A stretch of 64,000 bases of DNA, from positions 186,001 through 250,000 of the forward strand of contig JAICWS010000002.1 of NCBI GenBank assembly GCA_025934695.1, read 5' to 3'. The stretch is from Alphaproteobacteria bacterium. Its GTDB lineage: Bacteria > Pseudomonadota > Alphaproteobacteria > Micavibrionales > UBA2020. Below are positions 17,241 through 27,496 of the stretch, in pieces. The notes under the pieces were generated by a model, which ran no database searches, was not told where the DNA came from, and saw nothing but the letters and a program-made list of their open reading frames with translations. The position numbers were made by a program, and so were the translations under genes. Numbering within the stretch: the stretch's first letter is position 1; each line of letters opens with the position of its first letter.

Positions 17241-17828
17241 ATGCGCCTGTCGGGGGATCGTCACAAGCTCGCCAAAATGGCGGCCGGCGAACTGGCGGAA
17301 GCGATCGCTGAGCGCCGCGCTGTCATTCGGGCGCACCGCGACGCGAAGGGGGACGACCGCTGCTGGATCGACGATCTCGCCGTCTGGCGCATGGTCGACG
17401 GGCTCACCGCCGACGCGGCGACGCTGCCGTCCTTCGACGAGGGAATGAAACGCTGCCGCGACTTTTACCAGCACCGCCGCGCGGAAGCGCCGGAGGAAGG
17501 TGCTTCGCCCGCGCCGGAGACCGATGCGGATCTCGCGCAGATGGCGCATGCCGATCTCGTCAAAACGCTGGTGGCGCTGCAGACGGCCATTCGCGCCCAC
17601 AGCGATATCAAGGACCGGCCGCGCAATCTCGACGACGACCGCGCGCTCTATGCCGTATTGCCCGAAAAGGTCGCCGCCGACTTCCGCCTGCCGCCCGAGC
17701 CGGACTTTCTGGGCGAGGCCAGGGCGCCCAAGGCGGGCTGCCCTTCCTTCTGGCGCAGCCACGCCGGCTGTCCCGCGCAGAAGCATAATCTGCACCGCTG
17801 GGGCCCTTGCCGCGAGGAAGACGCGTGA
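17241..17828 (+). CDS. Unknown protein with internal duplication, 195 residues
   Basis: Two similar helical modules can be seen, one around RAVIRAHRDAKGDDRCWIDD and one around TAIRAHSDIKDRPRNLDDDR; each has a helix ending in IRAHxDxK and then a short Asp-rich stretch. The C-terminus has Cys and His residues (AGCPSFWRSHAGCP, HNLHRWGPC) that could bind a metal. I used the ATG at 17241; a GTG at 17226 would overlap the EVE gene. Its stop overlaps the GTG start of the ATPase gene (GTGA), so translation is probably coupled. No named family is assigned. Confidence 0.8.
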   Translation: MRLSGDRHKLAKMAAGELAEAIAERRAVIRAHRDAKGDDRCWIDDLAVWRMVDGLTADAATLPSFDEGMKRCRDFYQHRRAEAPEEGASPAPETDADLAQMAHADLVKTLVALQTAIRAHSDIKDRPRNLDDDRALYAVLPEKVAADFRLPPEPDFLGEARAPKAGCPSFWRSHAGCPAQKHNLHRWGPCREEDA

Positions 17829-18406
17829 GCGGGGACGGTTTTCGCTTTCACACCAACTGGTGCGCCATCACGGGCGCGCCCTCGTCGGGGAAGACCTCGG
17901 TCGTCGAGGAACTGGCGCACCGCGGCTATGCCATCCAGAACGAAGTCGCGCGCGAACTGATCGAGGAAGCGCTGCGGCGCGGCAAGACGCTCGCCGAAGT
18001 GCGCGATGTGACACACGTGCAGGAATTGCAGCGCCGCATTCTGAAGCTGAAAGTCGCGCGCGAAAAGGGGCTCGATCGCAATGCGCTCGTGTTCACCGAC
18101 CGCGGCACGCCCGATTCCATCGTCTATTTCCGTCTCGCGAAGATGGATCCGCAGCCCGCCATAGAGGCGTCAAAGATCTTCCGCTACAAGGCCGTATTCC
18201 TGTTCGAGCGTTTGGCCATCGTGCGTGACGATGTTCGCACCGAAAGCGAGCAGCAGGCGGGTGAAATTGAAAACATGCTGATCGAGGATTACGGCGCGCT
18301 GGGATACGACGTCGTGCGCGTGCCGGTGCTGCCCATTCCGGAGCGGGCGGATTTCATCATGGCGCACCTCGGTGTCAATAAACTGGCTTCCGGCGTCGAC
18401 GCGTAA
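17825..18406 (+). CDS. P-loop ATPase/kinase-like protein (AAA_28/NadR-type)
   Basis: A 193-residue protein with a Walker A motif GAPSSGKTS at 17-25, just after the first strand (WCAITGAPSSGKT). A Walker B-like strand lies at NALVFTDRGTPDS. The layout suits AAA_28/NadR-like P-loop proteins, small nucleoside kinase relatives; the substrate is unknown. It starts with GTG at 17825 in a 4-base overlap with the preceding stop; no internal ATG gives the P-loop strand. It forms a likely operon with the EVE and 17241 genes. Confidence 0.85.
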   Translation: MSGDGFRFHTNWCAITGAPSSGKTSVVEELAHRGYAIQNEVARELIEEALRRGKTLAEVRDVTHVQELQRRILKLKVAREKGLDRNALVFTDRGTPDSIVYFRLAKMDPQPAIEASKIFRYKAVFLFERLAIVRDDVRTESEQQAGEIENMLIEDYGALGYDVVRVPVLPIPERADFIMAHLGVNKLASGVDA

Positions 18407-18525
18407 GAATCTTTTCAGGTTATGGCATACTGCGCCGCAGCAATCCTTGGTTGCCCATGGACGCGGCGGGAATCCTTGCTATTCTTTGAGTCCCAGATTT
18501 TATGCAGTTTATAAGGAGATGAACG

Positions 18526-20481
<1,956 letters not shown>

Positions 20482-20510
20482 ACTGATCTAATCCATTGAT
20501 TTAAAAGAAA

Positions 20511-20537
20511 AAGGACGTCTTCGGACGTCCTTTTTTT
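20511..20537 (+). terminator. Intrinsic terminator after acs
   Basis: A 9-bp stem (AAGGACGTC/GACGTCCTT) closes a TTCG tetraloop and runs into seven T, about 30 bases after the acs stop. Confidence 0.93.
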
Positions 20538-20562
20538 ATGGCTCCGCCTCTCTGCTAACCTA

Positions 20563-20591
20563 TTGACATTATGACAAATAAACGCTATAGT
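20563..20591 (+). promoter_or_regulatory. Strong promoter for the 20623 gene
   Basis: TTGACA (20563-20568), a 17-base spacer and TATAGT (20586-20591) form a near-perfect sigma70-type promoter right after the acs terminator. The predicted start is near 20598, leaving a leader of about 25 bases. Confidence 0.82.
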
Positions 20592-20622
20592 CGGTGCACG
20601 ATTCAGGCGGGAGTGTCATTCC

Positions 20623-21459
20623 ATGTTCGACAAGGCAAAAGAGAAAATTACCAGCTGGTGGAATAATCCGTATTGGGCGCCCGTCACCGAGCCTCTGAAA
20701 ATGATCGGTGCTGCGGCCTATGCGCCGAACGGGCAATTCGTCGAATGCATTCGGAGCGGGATTGAGGCGAGATACGGCAACGAAGACAGTCTCGCGCTGG
20801 TCCGCATCTTCAAGGAGTTTTGGGATGCCGACAATATATTGCCCGTCGGCATCAGCACGATCGGCGCCGGCATTGCAGGCATCGCGGCCGGCATCAGCGC
20901 CGGCATCGCTATCGGTAGCGCCGGCATGGGCGCGTTCGCCCTCGGGGCGGGCGCGGTGATTGCGGCTGGTGCGGCCGCTATCGCAACGCCTTTCGCCTTT
21001 ATGGGCGTGCTCGCCTTTGCGGGCGCATCGCTGGCGGCGATTTGTTCGCCCTATGGCCTCGCGAAAGGCGGCGTCAAGGCCCTCAAATATCGCGCGGCGC
21101 AGAAGACGCAGGCGGCGGCGGTGCAGGCGATGCCTGCCGTGAAAAATGCGGCGCCCGATATCCAGGAAACCGCCGCTCAACTCTACAAGAGCCTGCGCGA
21201 CATGCCGGCGGAGATCCGGGCCCCGGTGCTGAAGGATTTGAGCGAGAAATTCGCCGCCTCCGGCACGGGCACGGCGCAATCGGTCATGAAAGCCGTCGAC
21301 GCCATGCCCGAAGCCGAGCGCAAGGCGCTCGTGAAGGAACTCCAGGCGAAGCTTAGCGCCACCTTCGACGCCGTCGCCAACGACGAGGCCAATCAATCCG
21401 TGACGCTGCAGCAGCCCGCCGCCACGATGCCCACCATCAAGCTGAAAACGCGCGCCTGA
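20623..21459 (+). CDS. Gly/Ala-rich membrane protein with KLKT C-terminus
   Basis: An unrecognised 278-residue protein. Residues ~72-144 are a long Gly/Ala/Ile-rich hydrophobic stretch (STIGAGIAGIAAG, GAGAVIAAGAAAI), with a glycine-zipper look and room for two or three membrane passes. The polar N-terminus is aromatic (SWWNNPYWAPV). The C-terminal ~130 residues are helical and soluble. Near the end it has VANDEANQS and then MPTIKLKTRA, combining the AND box and the basic tail seen elsewhere in the window. It has its own strong promoter and no partner gene. Confidence 0.8.
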   Translation: MFDKAKEKITSWWNNPYWAPVTEPLKMIGAAAYAPNGQFVECIRSGIEARYGNEDSLALVRIFKEFWDADNILPVGISTIGAGIAGIAAGISAGIAIGSAGMGAFALGAGAVIAAGAAAIATPFAFMGVLAFAGASLAAICSPYGLAKGGVKALKYRAAQKTQAAAVQAMPAVKNAAPDIQETAAQLYKSLRDMPAEIRAPVLKDLSEKFAASGTGTAQSVMKAVDAMPEAERKALVKELQAKLSATFDAVANDEANQSVTLQQPAATMPTIKLKTRA

Positions 21460-21483
21460 ATTATACCGCAGGCTTGTCGAAGA

Positions 21484-22296
21484 CTACGGCTTCCGCACGC
21501 GCGCCAGCGCTTGCGCGCCTTCCCGTTCTTCCTGCTGCTCGCGCCAGCCGGCATAGATCAGCGCGCCGGTGACCGCCAGCGCGGCCAGCGTGAACAGCAT
21601 ATGAAAGGCCGCGACATGCTGGATATTGGTGTCCAGCCGGTCTGCCAGGACGGTAAAGTCGTTGGCAATATGGCTTTCGCCCTTGCCCTCGTTGTAAGCG
21701 TCGCGCACGATGTCGCTGGTCATGAGATTCCAGCTCAGCATGATGCCGTCATTCAGCACCGCGTAGAGGCCGAACATCATGTGGATGTAGCGTTCCGCCT
21801 CGCGGCTCGTCTCCGAGACGACTTTGTTCAGGGCTGCGCGCCAGATGCAGAAACATCCCACCAGCACTGCGCCGCCGTTGCCCATGTAATTGACGGGCAG
21901 CATGTAATGCTCCCCCGTCGAGAAACTGGCATGCACGGTGAGCAGCGCGACAAGGCACCCCAGATACGCCCAATAGCCTTCGCGGAACATCAGGTAACCC
22001 ACATACAGAAGGCCAAGATATATAACTCCCTGCAGGATCAGGAAACGCGGCATGAAGGGCGTCGAAAAGCCACCGCCGTTGGCGAAGTCAAACAGGGGCA
22101 CAGCGAGTTGCCCGTATGACAGGAAAGTCACCGTATGCCCGAGCTCATGAAAGAACACGACCATATAGCCAAGGCCCGCGTGCGGGATCATCGTGAGCCA
22201 GCGCAGCCATTCCGGCACGTTCCAGTCGCGCAGAATGGCCATCTGCGGCAGCATCCCCAGGCAGGCGACGATCAGGCTGATGATAAAAAGCCTCAT
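21484..22296 (-). CDS. M50-like membrane metalloprotease with HELGH motif
   Basis: A 270-residue polytopic membrane protein, with about six hydrophobic segments. HELGH (His50, Glu51, His54) lies inside a hydrophobic helix (GYMVVFFHELGHTVTFLSYG), as in M50-type intramembrane zinc proteases; NGGGFSTPF follows in a position where the family has a loop. The third metal ligand is not obvious, but a later membrane segment contains ndg-type residues (YAVLNDGIML). The longer frame from 22440 has no support, so I used the ATG at 22296. It is 43 bases downstream of the M48 gene, probably in one operon. Confidence 0.75.
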   Translation of the reverse strand: MRLFIISLIVACLGMLPQMAILRDWNVPEWLRWLTMIPHAGLGYMVVFFHELGHTVTFLSYGQLAVPLFDFANGGGFSTPFMPRFLILQGVIYLGLLYVGYLMFREGYWAYLGCLVALLTVHASFSTGEHYMLPVNYMGNGGAVLVGCFCIWRAALNKVVSETSREAERYIHMMFGLYAVLNDGIMLSWNLMTSDIVRDAYNEGKGESHIANDFTVLADRLDTNIQHVAAFHMLFTLAALAVTGALIYAGWREQQEEREGAQALARVRKP

Positions 22297-22339
22297 ACCT
22301 TCAGCATGCCGCGAAATACGTGCTTTTGTAAAGGCGGGG

Positions 22340-23563
22340 CTACTGCGGCGGCTGTTTCGGGGGCAGGGATGGAATGGGCCCCCAGGGACCTTGTCCCGTG
22401 CCCGGAAGCGGCAGCGGCGTTTGCGGGGACACCGGCGCATGCGGCGGAGGTGCCTCGCCTGTCCATGGCTGCTCCGGAACGCGGCGCAGGCTGACCTGCA
22501 AATCCGGCACCGGCGTATTCGTCATCGCCGAAATCGCCGCGACGCGCGCTTTCAAGGGCGGATGCGTCGCGAACATGCCCAGAAACTCCTGCGAATTTTC
22601 AATGCACATCTGCTGCACCTGGTTGGGCATGCCGGGCACCGCGTCATTACCTGAAATACGCAAGAGTGCGCGCATCATGGCTTCGGGGTTCTTCGTCAAT
22701 TCGACCGAGCCCGCGTCGGCCAGGAATTCCCTTTTCCGCGACAGGGCGAAGCGGATGACGATCGCAAAGAAATAGCCGACCATCAGGATCGCGAGCGCCA
22801 GCAGCATCACGATCAGCGCGCCGCCGCCGCCCTCCCGGTCGCGGCGGGAATAATAATTCGGCCGCACGCCGTAAACGAGCATCTTGTAGAAGAACTGCGC
22901 GAAGAAGCTGAACATGCCGGCGAAAATCACCGCGACCATCAGCAGGCGCGCGTCGCGGTTGATGATATGCGTCAACTCGTGCCCGATGACGGCCTCCAGC
23001 TCGTCGTCATGCAGGCGCTCGATCAGCCCGCGCGTCAGCACGATGCGGTAGCTTTTGTCGTTGATGCCGGTCGCGAAAGCATTCAGCGCCGGGCTGTCGA
23101 TCACCTCGAACTGCGGCATCGTGAGGCCGCGCGAGATGCACAGGTTCTCCAGCATATTGTAAATGCGCGGCATTTGCTGGCGCGTGATCGGCTGCGAATG
23201 CGTCACGAGGCGCATCAGGCTGTTGTGGAAGAAGAAGGCGATCACGAACCAGACGAAGGCGACGCCCACCGCATAGGGCCCGAATTGCGCGACGCCCCAC
23301 AGCCCCGCGCGCACGGCTTCCTTCGTCGAGGGCGAGAAGGAGGCGGGCGCGGGGACGTAGCCAACGTTGCCGTCCTGGTCCATGCCGCCGAACATGCCGT
23401 AGGCCGATTGCATGTTGCGCAGGTCCGAATGCGCGCCCCACCACAGGTCGGCCAGGAAGAAAAAGGCGAAGATCATCAGGATCAGCAGGATGGGAAATCC
23501 CGCCAGCAGGGCGAGGGATTTAAGCTGGTTGTTCCACTGGTATGTCGCAAGACCGGCGGCCAT
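22340..23563 (-). CDS. M48 family membrane metalloprotease (HtpX-like)
   Basis: A 407-residue protein. Two N-terminal membrane segments (about 15-39 and 93-113) are followed by a peptidase domain with HELTH (His195, Glu196, His199), then two hydrophobic segments, and REFLADAGSVEL, which supplies the third zinc ligand Glu and the typical downstream motif. M48B/HtpX-type proteases degrade damaged membrane proteins. The C-terminal ~55 residues are Pro/Gly-rich and end PSLPPKQPPQ, a proline-rich end shared in style with many other proteins of the window. LemA, a frequent partner of HtpX, is encoded just upstream beyond one small gene. Confidence 0.88.
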   Translation of the reverse strand: MAAGLATYQWNNQLKSLALLAGFPILLILMIFAFFFLADLWWGAHSDLRNMQSAYGMFGGMDQDGNVGYVPAPASFSPSTKEAVRAGLWGVAQFGPYAVGVAFVWFVIAFFFHNSLMRLVTHSQPITRQQMPRIYNMLENLCISRGLTMPQFEVIDSPALNAFATGINDKSYRIVLTRGLIERLHDDELEAVIGHELTHIINRDARLLMVAVIFAGMFSFFAQFFYKMLVYGVRPNYYSRRDREGGGGALIVMLLALAILMVGYFFAIVIRFALSRKREFLADAGSVELTKNPEAMMRALLRISGNDAVPGMPNQVQQMCIENSQEFLGMFATHPPLKARVAAISAMTNTPVPDLQVSLRRVPEQPWTGEAPPPHAPVSPQTPLPLPGTGQGPWGPIPSLPPKQPPQ

Positions 23564-23868
23564 GGGGCTCCAAAATTTTCGATGCCGAAAACGACAGTTA
23601 CTTCAATATTATATGGGCTTTTTGAGCCCCGCGGAAAGGCATTTTTCTTGACAGAAAAGCCTATCAGCGTATGCTGAACGCCGATTGAAGCCTTTGCAGG
23701 GCCGGCTGGCTTGCCGCCGGACCCGCTTCAAAACACGAACAATCCCGTTTCAAAAACGCTTTTGCTCGCGACGAAGGGACCGGTAAACCGGCCCTGGCCA
23801 AGGTATTTTCAATCGTCAAAAACAAGAGCCCCAAAACGGAGCCTTACAACAACAGAGGAGTGTTAATT
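23564..23868. other. Intergenic region with promoter and long leader
   Basis: About 305 bases between the divergent M48 gene and the 23869 gene. It holds the TTGACA/TATGCT promoter at 23648-23675, a GGACCGG...CCGGCCC imperfect hairpin near 23780 and the ribosome binding site of the small gene. The leader of nearly 190 bases could be structured; I do not recognise a riboswitch. Confidence 0.45.
23648..23675 (+). promoter_or_regulatory. Putative promoter for the 23869 gene
   Basis: TTGACA at 23648-23653 and TATGCT at 23670-23675 are spaced 16 bases apart. The -35 is perfect; the -10 matches at four of six positions. Confidence 0.55.
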
Positions 23869-24183
23869 ATGAGAGACAAATTACCCGAAGAACATCATGT
23901 CTTCGCCGCCGCCCTGCCCGATATGCGCGCGCATTTCGAAGAAGCGTCCAGGCGCAGCCCGGACCATTCGTTCGTGCTGGACCATATCGCGGATGAGCTG
24001 CGCCAGGCCGAACATCTTGTCGCCAGCAATAACGCGGAACCGCGTCATTTCGAGCGCCTGCGCATGAACCTGATCACCGCGGCCGAGGGCGCGCATTACT
24101 ATCCGCTCGTCGCGCATGAGTTCGATGCGGCGCTCGATATCGCGCTGTCTCACCAGAAGAAGCTGAAAACGCCCGGCTTGTAA
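23869..24183 (+). CDS. Small helical protein of unknown function, 104 residues
   Basis: The protein begins MRDKLPEEHHVFAAALPDMR and appears alpha-helical, with many His and Glu residues (HSFVLDHIADELRQAEHLV). No membrane segment is visible. The ATG at 23869 has a GAGGAG ribosome binding site 8 bases upstream; a GTG at 23860 is less likely. It ends HQKKLKTPGL and abuts the convergent lemA gene with no gap. It separates lemA from the M48 gene, but lies on the opposite strand with its own promoter. Not recognised. Confidence 0.75.
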   Translation: MRDKLPEEHHVFAAALPDMRAHFEEASRRSPDHSFVLDHIADELRQAEHLVASNNAEPRHFERLRMNLITAAEGAHYYPLVAHEFDAALDIALSHQKKLKTPGL

Positions 24184-24777
24184 TCAGGTCCCGAAGCTGA
24201 CCTTGGGCGCTGCCTGCGCGGCCTTTTGCTCGGCGGGGTCGAGCTCGAAGAAGGGCTCTTCCCGGTAGTTGAAGAAGTGCGCAATGATCACGCCGGGCAC
24301 CTGCGTGATCGTCGTGTTGTATTCGCTCGTCGCGTTGTTGAAGAAACGGCGCGCTGCCGCGATCTTGTTCTCGATGTCCGACAGATCGGCCTGCAGCTGG
24401 CGGAAATTCGCATCCGCTTTCAATTGCGGATAGTTTTCCGCGACGGCCAGCAGGTTCGTCATCGCTGCGCCCAGGGCCGCTTCCGACTTGACGCGGTCTG
24501 CGATCGCGCCGCCGCGCATGGCGGTGGCGCGCGCGTTCGTCACTTCCTCGAGGATCGTTTTTTCGTGGGCGGCATAGCCTTTGACGGTCTCGACCATGTT
24601 CGGCACCAGGTCGTAGCGCAATTTAAGCTGCACGTCGACATCGGCAAAAGCGCTCTTGCGGCGCTGGCGCAGCGCGGCCACGCGATTATAGACGCCGACG
24701 GCAACCACGATCGCGAAGATCAGCGACAGGCCCAAGAGCCACAGCACGGTGTCGGTGTAATTCCAGATCGATCCCAT
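24184..24777 (-). CDS. lemA: LemA family membrane-anchored protein
   Basis: A 197-residue protein. One N-terminal membrane helix (~10-29) is followed by YNRVAALRQRRKSAFADVDVQLKLRYDLVPNMV, matching the LemA signature, and then a helical body ending FFNYREEPFFE. LemA proteins are membrane-anchored helical bundles, often encoded with HtpX-type proteases; the exact role is not settled. Here the M48 gene lies on the same strand further downstream, with one small opposite-strand gene between them. Confidence 0.93.
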   Translation of the reverse strand: MGSIWNYTDTVLWLLGLSLIFAIVVAVGVYNRVAALRQRRKSAFADVDVQLKLRYDLVPNMVETVKGYAAHEKTILEEVTNARATAMRGGAIADRVKSEAALGAAMTNLLAVAENYPQLKADANFRQLQADLSDIENKIAAARRFFNNATSEYNTTITQVPGVIIAHFFNYREEPFFELDPAEQKAAQAAPKVSFGT

Positions 24778-24860
24778 CCCTTATCTCCCTAGATTCTATT
24801 TATATTGAGATAGCCCCCAGCCCGAGTTTCCGCCAATCTCCGCCAAAAATAAACCAAAAT

Positions 24861-24889
24861 AAAAACCGGCCGGGAAGTGGCCCGGCCGG
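24861..24889 (-). terminator. Intrinsic terminator, reverse strand
   Basis: A 9-bp stem, CCGGCCGGG at 24866-24874 and CCCGGCCGG at 24881-24889, is flanked on its left by five A, which read as T on the reverse strand, followed by further T-rich sequence. It should end transcription coming from the ankyrin gene at 25094 or from the small frame at 24907. Confidence 0.75.
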
Positions 24890-24906
24890 CCTGTTACGTG
24901 TGCAGA

Positions 24907-25050
24907 TCAAGAACGCAAAACGGGAAGCCTGACATACCCCAACGTAAGAGACATTCCGCCGCAAGCGCTCCGCAGAACCGGCAGGCCCGGGCACAACAAC
25001 CGGAAGAGCCGGTAGACTCCACCCCCAAAAACTCGGGTACGATATTTCAT
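24907..25050 (-). CDS. Possible 47-residue small protein
   Basis: This frame, MKYRTRVFGGGVYRLFRLL to RLPVLRS, is basic and hydrophobic and repeats LPVLRS twice. It ends about 18 bases before a good reverse-strand terminator. There is no ribosome binding site, and the reading may be chance, so it is offered only as a candidate. Confidence 0.2.
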   Translation of the reverse strand: MKYRTRVFGGGVYRLFRLLCPGLPVLRSACGGMSLTLGYVRLPVLRS

Positions 25051-25093
25051 AATACCACGGTGGCGGTAAAAGAATGATGAATAATTGAAAAGC

Positions 25094-25618
25094 CTAAGGT
25101 TTCGGCGGCACGGGCGGCGGGGTTTTCGGCTTCGCGGCTTTGGCTGCGCCGAGTCCGACGGGAATCGAGAGGAACTGTTTGAGCTTCTCGGCGGCGGCTG
25201 CGTTTTCTTCCCACAGCAGCATATAATCCGCCGCAGTCCAGCCATGCTTATCCTTCACATCGTCTTTCGCGCCCGCTTTTTTCAAAAGCTCGATGGTTTT
25301 TTTGCGGCTCTTCATGCCGCCCGACACGGCGGCGGAATGCAGCGCGGTCCAGCCGTGGCCATTGTGATGATGCACGTCGGCGCCTGCCTTGATCAGCGCC
25401 TCGACCATTTCGGCTTCGCCCCAATAGGCGGCGTGCTGCAGCGGCGTCAGTTTATGATTGTTCGCGACATTCGGATCCGCGCCATCGCGCAGAAGTTTCT
25501 TGACCGTGCGGACGTCGCCATTCTTCACTGCGCGGTACAGCTGCGTTTCGCCGTGTTTGTCGCGCTTGTTGATGCCATGTCCGGTCAGCGAGTTGAAAAG
25601 ATGATTAAGCCCCAACAT
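25094..25618 (-). CDS. Ankyrin-repeat protein, 174 residues, proline-rich end
   Basis: About four repeats: KHGETQLYRAVKNGDVRTV from residue 20, HKLTPLQHAAYWGEAEMVEALI, HGWTALHSAAVSGG, and a final KHGWTAADYML. The linker GADPNVAN and GADVHHHN show the usual beta-hairpin turns. No signal peptide is visible. The C-terminus is AAKPKTPPPVPPKP, one of many proline-rich ends in this region. It is the first gene of the dense ankyrin region. Confidence 0.92.
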   Translation of the reverse strand: MLGLNHLFNSLTGHGINKRDKHGETQLYRAVKNGDVRTVKKLLRDGADPNVANNHKLTPLQHAAYWGEAEMVEALIKAGADVHHHNGHGWTALHSAAVSGGMKSRKKTIELLKKAGAKDDVKDKHGWTAADYMLLWEENAAAAEKLKQFLSIPVGLGAAKAAKPKTPPPVPPKP

Positions 25619-25806
25619 GCAAACCCCGATTCCCTGTTCAAGAATAGCGCAAAGTCATCGGTCGCGGCAAACGTCCGCGCAATAAAGAGACTAGTGAGCA
25701 CCTGTTAACATCAGGTTAATTGCTTTAACCAACGCCGGGACGGCGTTTTAGCACAGACTTATGGGATTGCTGCGGCGCGGGAATGCAAGAAAATACGACT
25801 GTTATA

Positions 25807-27339
25807 TCAGTACATGCCGTAGTGCGGGCGATAGGGAACCGACATCAGCACGCGGATCTCGCTGCGCCTTTTCTGTCCGACGGCCCGCACCGAAATATTT
25901 TCGAGCCTGCCCGCCTCGTGATCCCCGGCGAATTTCAGCGCCTCCGTGGTGCCGCGCTGCGTCAGGTACGCCCGGAGATGACGCGGCGCGTCGGATAATT
26001 TATATCCATCCGCAATAAGAAGGCGCGCGAAATCATAGCGCCCGTGCAGCAGTGCCACGGCGAGCGCGCCACCGCCGATTTCTTTCGAAATATCTACGTT
26101 GCCGCGCAGGAAGCGGTCGCGGTGCGCCTCGATATAGCCCGCCATCGTTCCCGCGAGGTTGCTGCCGCCCACGGCGGCTTCGAACGCTTCGGCCAGTTTT
26201 TTGCCGCGCAGCTTGCGGAACTCCTTCGCCTTGTCGCGCAGGGTCAGCGCGAAAGCAGCGCTCCTCTTGCGCCGGTATCTTTCGGCGTCGATGTCTTTCA
26301 CCGCATGGCCGCGCCACAGCATCATTTCCTCGAGCGTCGCGAAGAGATTCAGGCGGAAGGCCGCGTCGAAAATAGTCTGGTCCTGCATCTGCCCGCCGAC
26401 CTCATAGGGCGCGGAAGGGTTCGCGCCCCAGGCCATCAGGTGGTGCGCCGCGCTGCGCCGCCCGCCACCCGCGACAGCCGCCGACAGCGCCTGGTTCAGC
26501 GTGCGTTCGTCGAACAACATCTGGTCGTGCAGGAAACGCATCGCGGCCGTGTTGCCGTTGAAAGCGGCGGTGACGAAAACCGCATCCCAATTGAATTCGC
26601 CGCCCGCGCCGCGGATCGCCGCATAGGCATCCTTCAGCGCCGTTTCGTCCATCGCGGCGCATTTGTCGATCAGCGCCTTGCGCGTATCCGCCGACTGCAA
26701 GCCGATGCCGGCCATGGCGCGGAAGAACGCATCCTTCAGGGGATCGGGTTCAGGCTTTTTCTTTTCTTCCGCGGGCGCGGCGGCGGGAAGGGGCGCGGGA
26801 GGCGCGGCCGGCGCTTGAGGCGCGCACTGGCCCATGCGCCGCGCGAAATCACGGTTTTGGCGGAACGCATCGCGGGTCTTTTCGTCGACCGCGAGATCGA
26901 AGGCGGTTTCGCCGTCGCTGTTGCAAAGATCGAAAGGCGCCTGGTGGGCCAGCAGCAGGCGCACGCAGTCCGCAGCGCCGCAGGCCGCCGCGTAATGCAG
27001 CGCCGTCCAGCCGTCATTGTCCGCGCGCGCGAGGTTGACGAGCGGATGCGCGGCCAGCGCCTCCACCGCGGGGCTGTTCCAGATCATCGCGGCCGCCATC
27101 AGGGGTGTGATGCCGTTCGTTCCCGCGAAATCCGGCAGCACGTCCCGCCGCTGCAGATGGGCCTTCAGCCGCGCGAGGGAGGCACTGTCGTTGCTGCCGG
27201 CCGCTGCCATGAAATCGGCGGCCAGGCTTTCCGGGTCGAGGCCCGCGTGGATCGTATCCATTGTCACGCGTTTTCCGTTCCGGTCCACTCGGGGCGGAAT
27301 TCCATTGGACAGTTGCGATGGTTCTGCGCGTTTGGCCAT
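25807..27339 (-). CDS. Large ankyrin-repeat protein, 510 residues
   Basis: Clear repeats lie between ~60 and 170 (NGITPLMAAAMIWNSPAVEAL, DGWTALHYAAACGAADCVRLLL, DGETAFDLAVDEKTRDAF). A Pro/Ala-rich linker follows (~183-208), then a longer degenerate helical region with ankyrin-like pairs and basic clusters (KAKEFRKLRGKKLAEAFE). The end is EIRVLMSVPYRPHYGMY. There is no secretion signal. The likely start is the ATG at 27339. It is divergent from the 27497 gene, which carries the PxxV-type tail. Confidence 0.85.
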   Translation of the reverse strand: MAKRAEPSQLSNGIPPRVDRNGKRVTMDTIHAGLDPESLAADFMAAAGSNDSASLARLKAHLQRRDVLPDFAGTNGITPLMAAAMIWNSPAVEALAAHPLVNLARADNDGWTALHYAAACGAADCVRLLLAHQAPFDLCNSDGETAFDLAVDEKTRDAFRQNRDFARRMGQCAPQAPAAPPAPLPAAAPAEEKKKPEPDPLKDAFFRAMAGIGLQSADTRKALIDKCAAMDETALKDAYAAIRGAGGEFNWDAVFVTAAFNGNTAAMRFLHDQMLFDERTLNQALSAAVAGGGRRSAAHHLMAWGANPSAPYEVGGQMQDQTIFDAAFRLNLFATLEEMMLWRGHAVKDIDAERYRRKRSAAFALTLRDKAKEFRKLRGKKLAEAFEAAVGGSNLAGTMAGYIEAHRDRFLRGNVDISKEIGGGALAVALLHGRYDFARLLIADGYKLSDAPRHLRAYLTQRGTTEALKFAGDHEAGRLENISVRAVGQKRRSEIRVLMSVPYRPHYGMY

Positions 27340-27417
27340 GATCTTTAAGTATTCTGAAAATGCAATCAGCCACCTTAAAAGCCGATACGGAAAATGTCAA
27401 CGCCACACGGCACCGCA

Positions 27418-27445
27418 TTGACATAAAACGCGAATCTGTTAGCCT
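27418..27445 (+). promoter_or_regulatory. Putative promoter for the 27497 ankyrin gene
   Basis: A perfect TTGACA at 27418-27423 is followed after 16 bases by TAGCCT (27440-27445), which matches the -10 consensus only at three of six positions. Confidence 0.45.
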
Positions 27446-27496
27446 GTGGGCGTATCACATAACGCATTCGTTCATCACGCAAAGGGGACCACGCCC

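Noticed and set aside
26044-27348. 434-codon frame on the + strand opposite the 510-residue ankyrin gene
   Set aside because: It is an antisense shadow in GC-rich DNA: Arg/Gly/Ala-biased, with no domain, while the opposite strand encodes clear ankyrin repeats.
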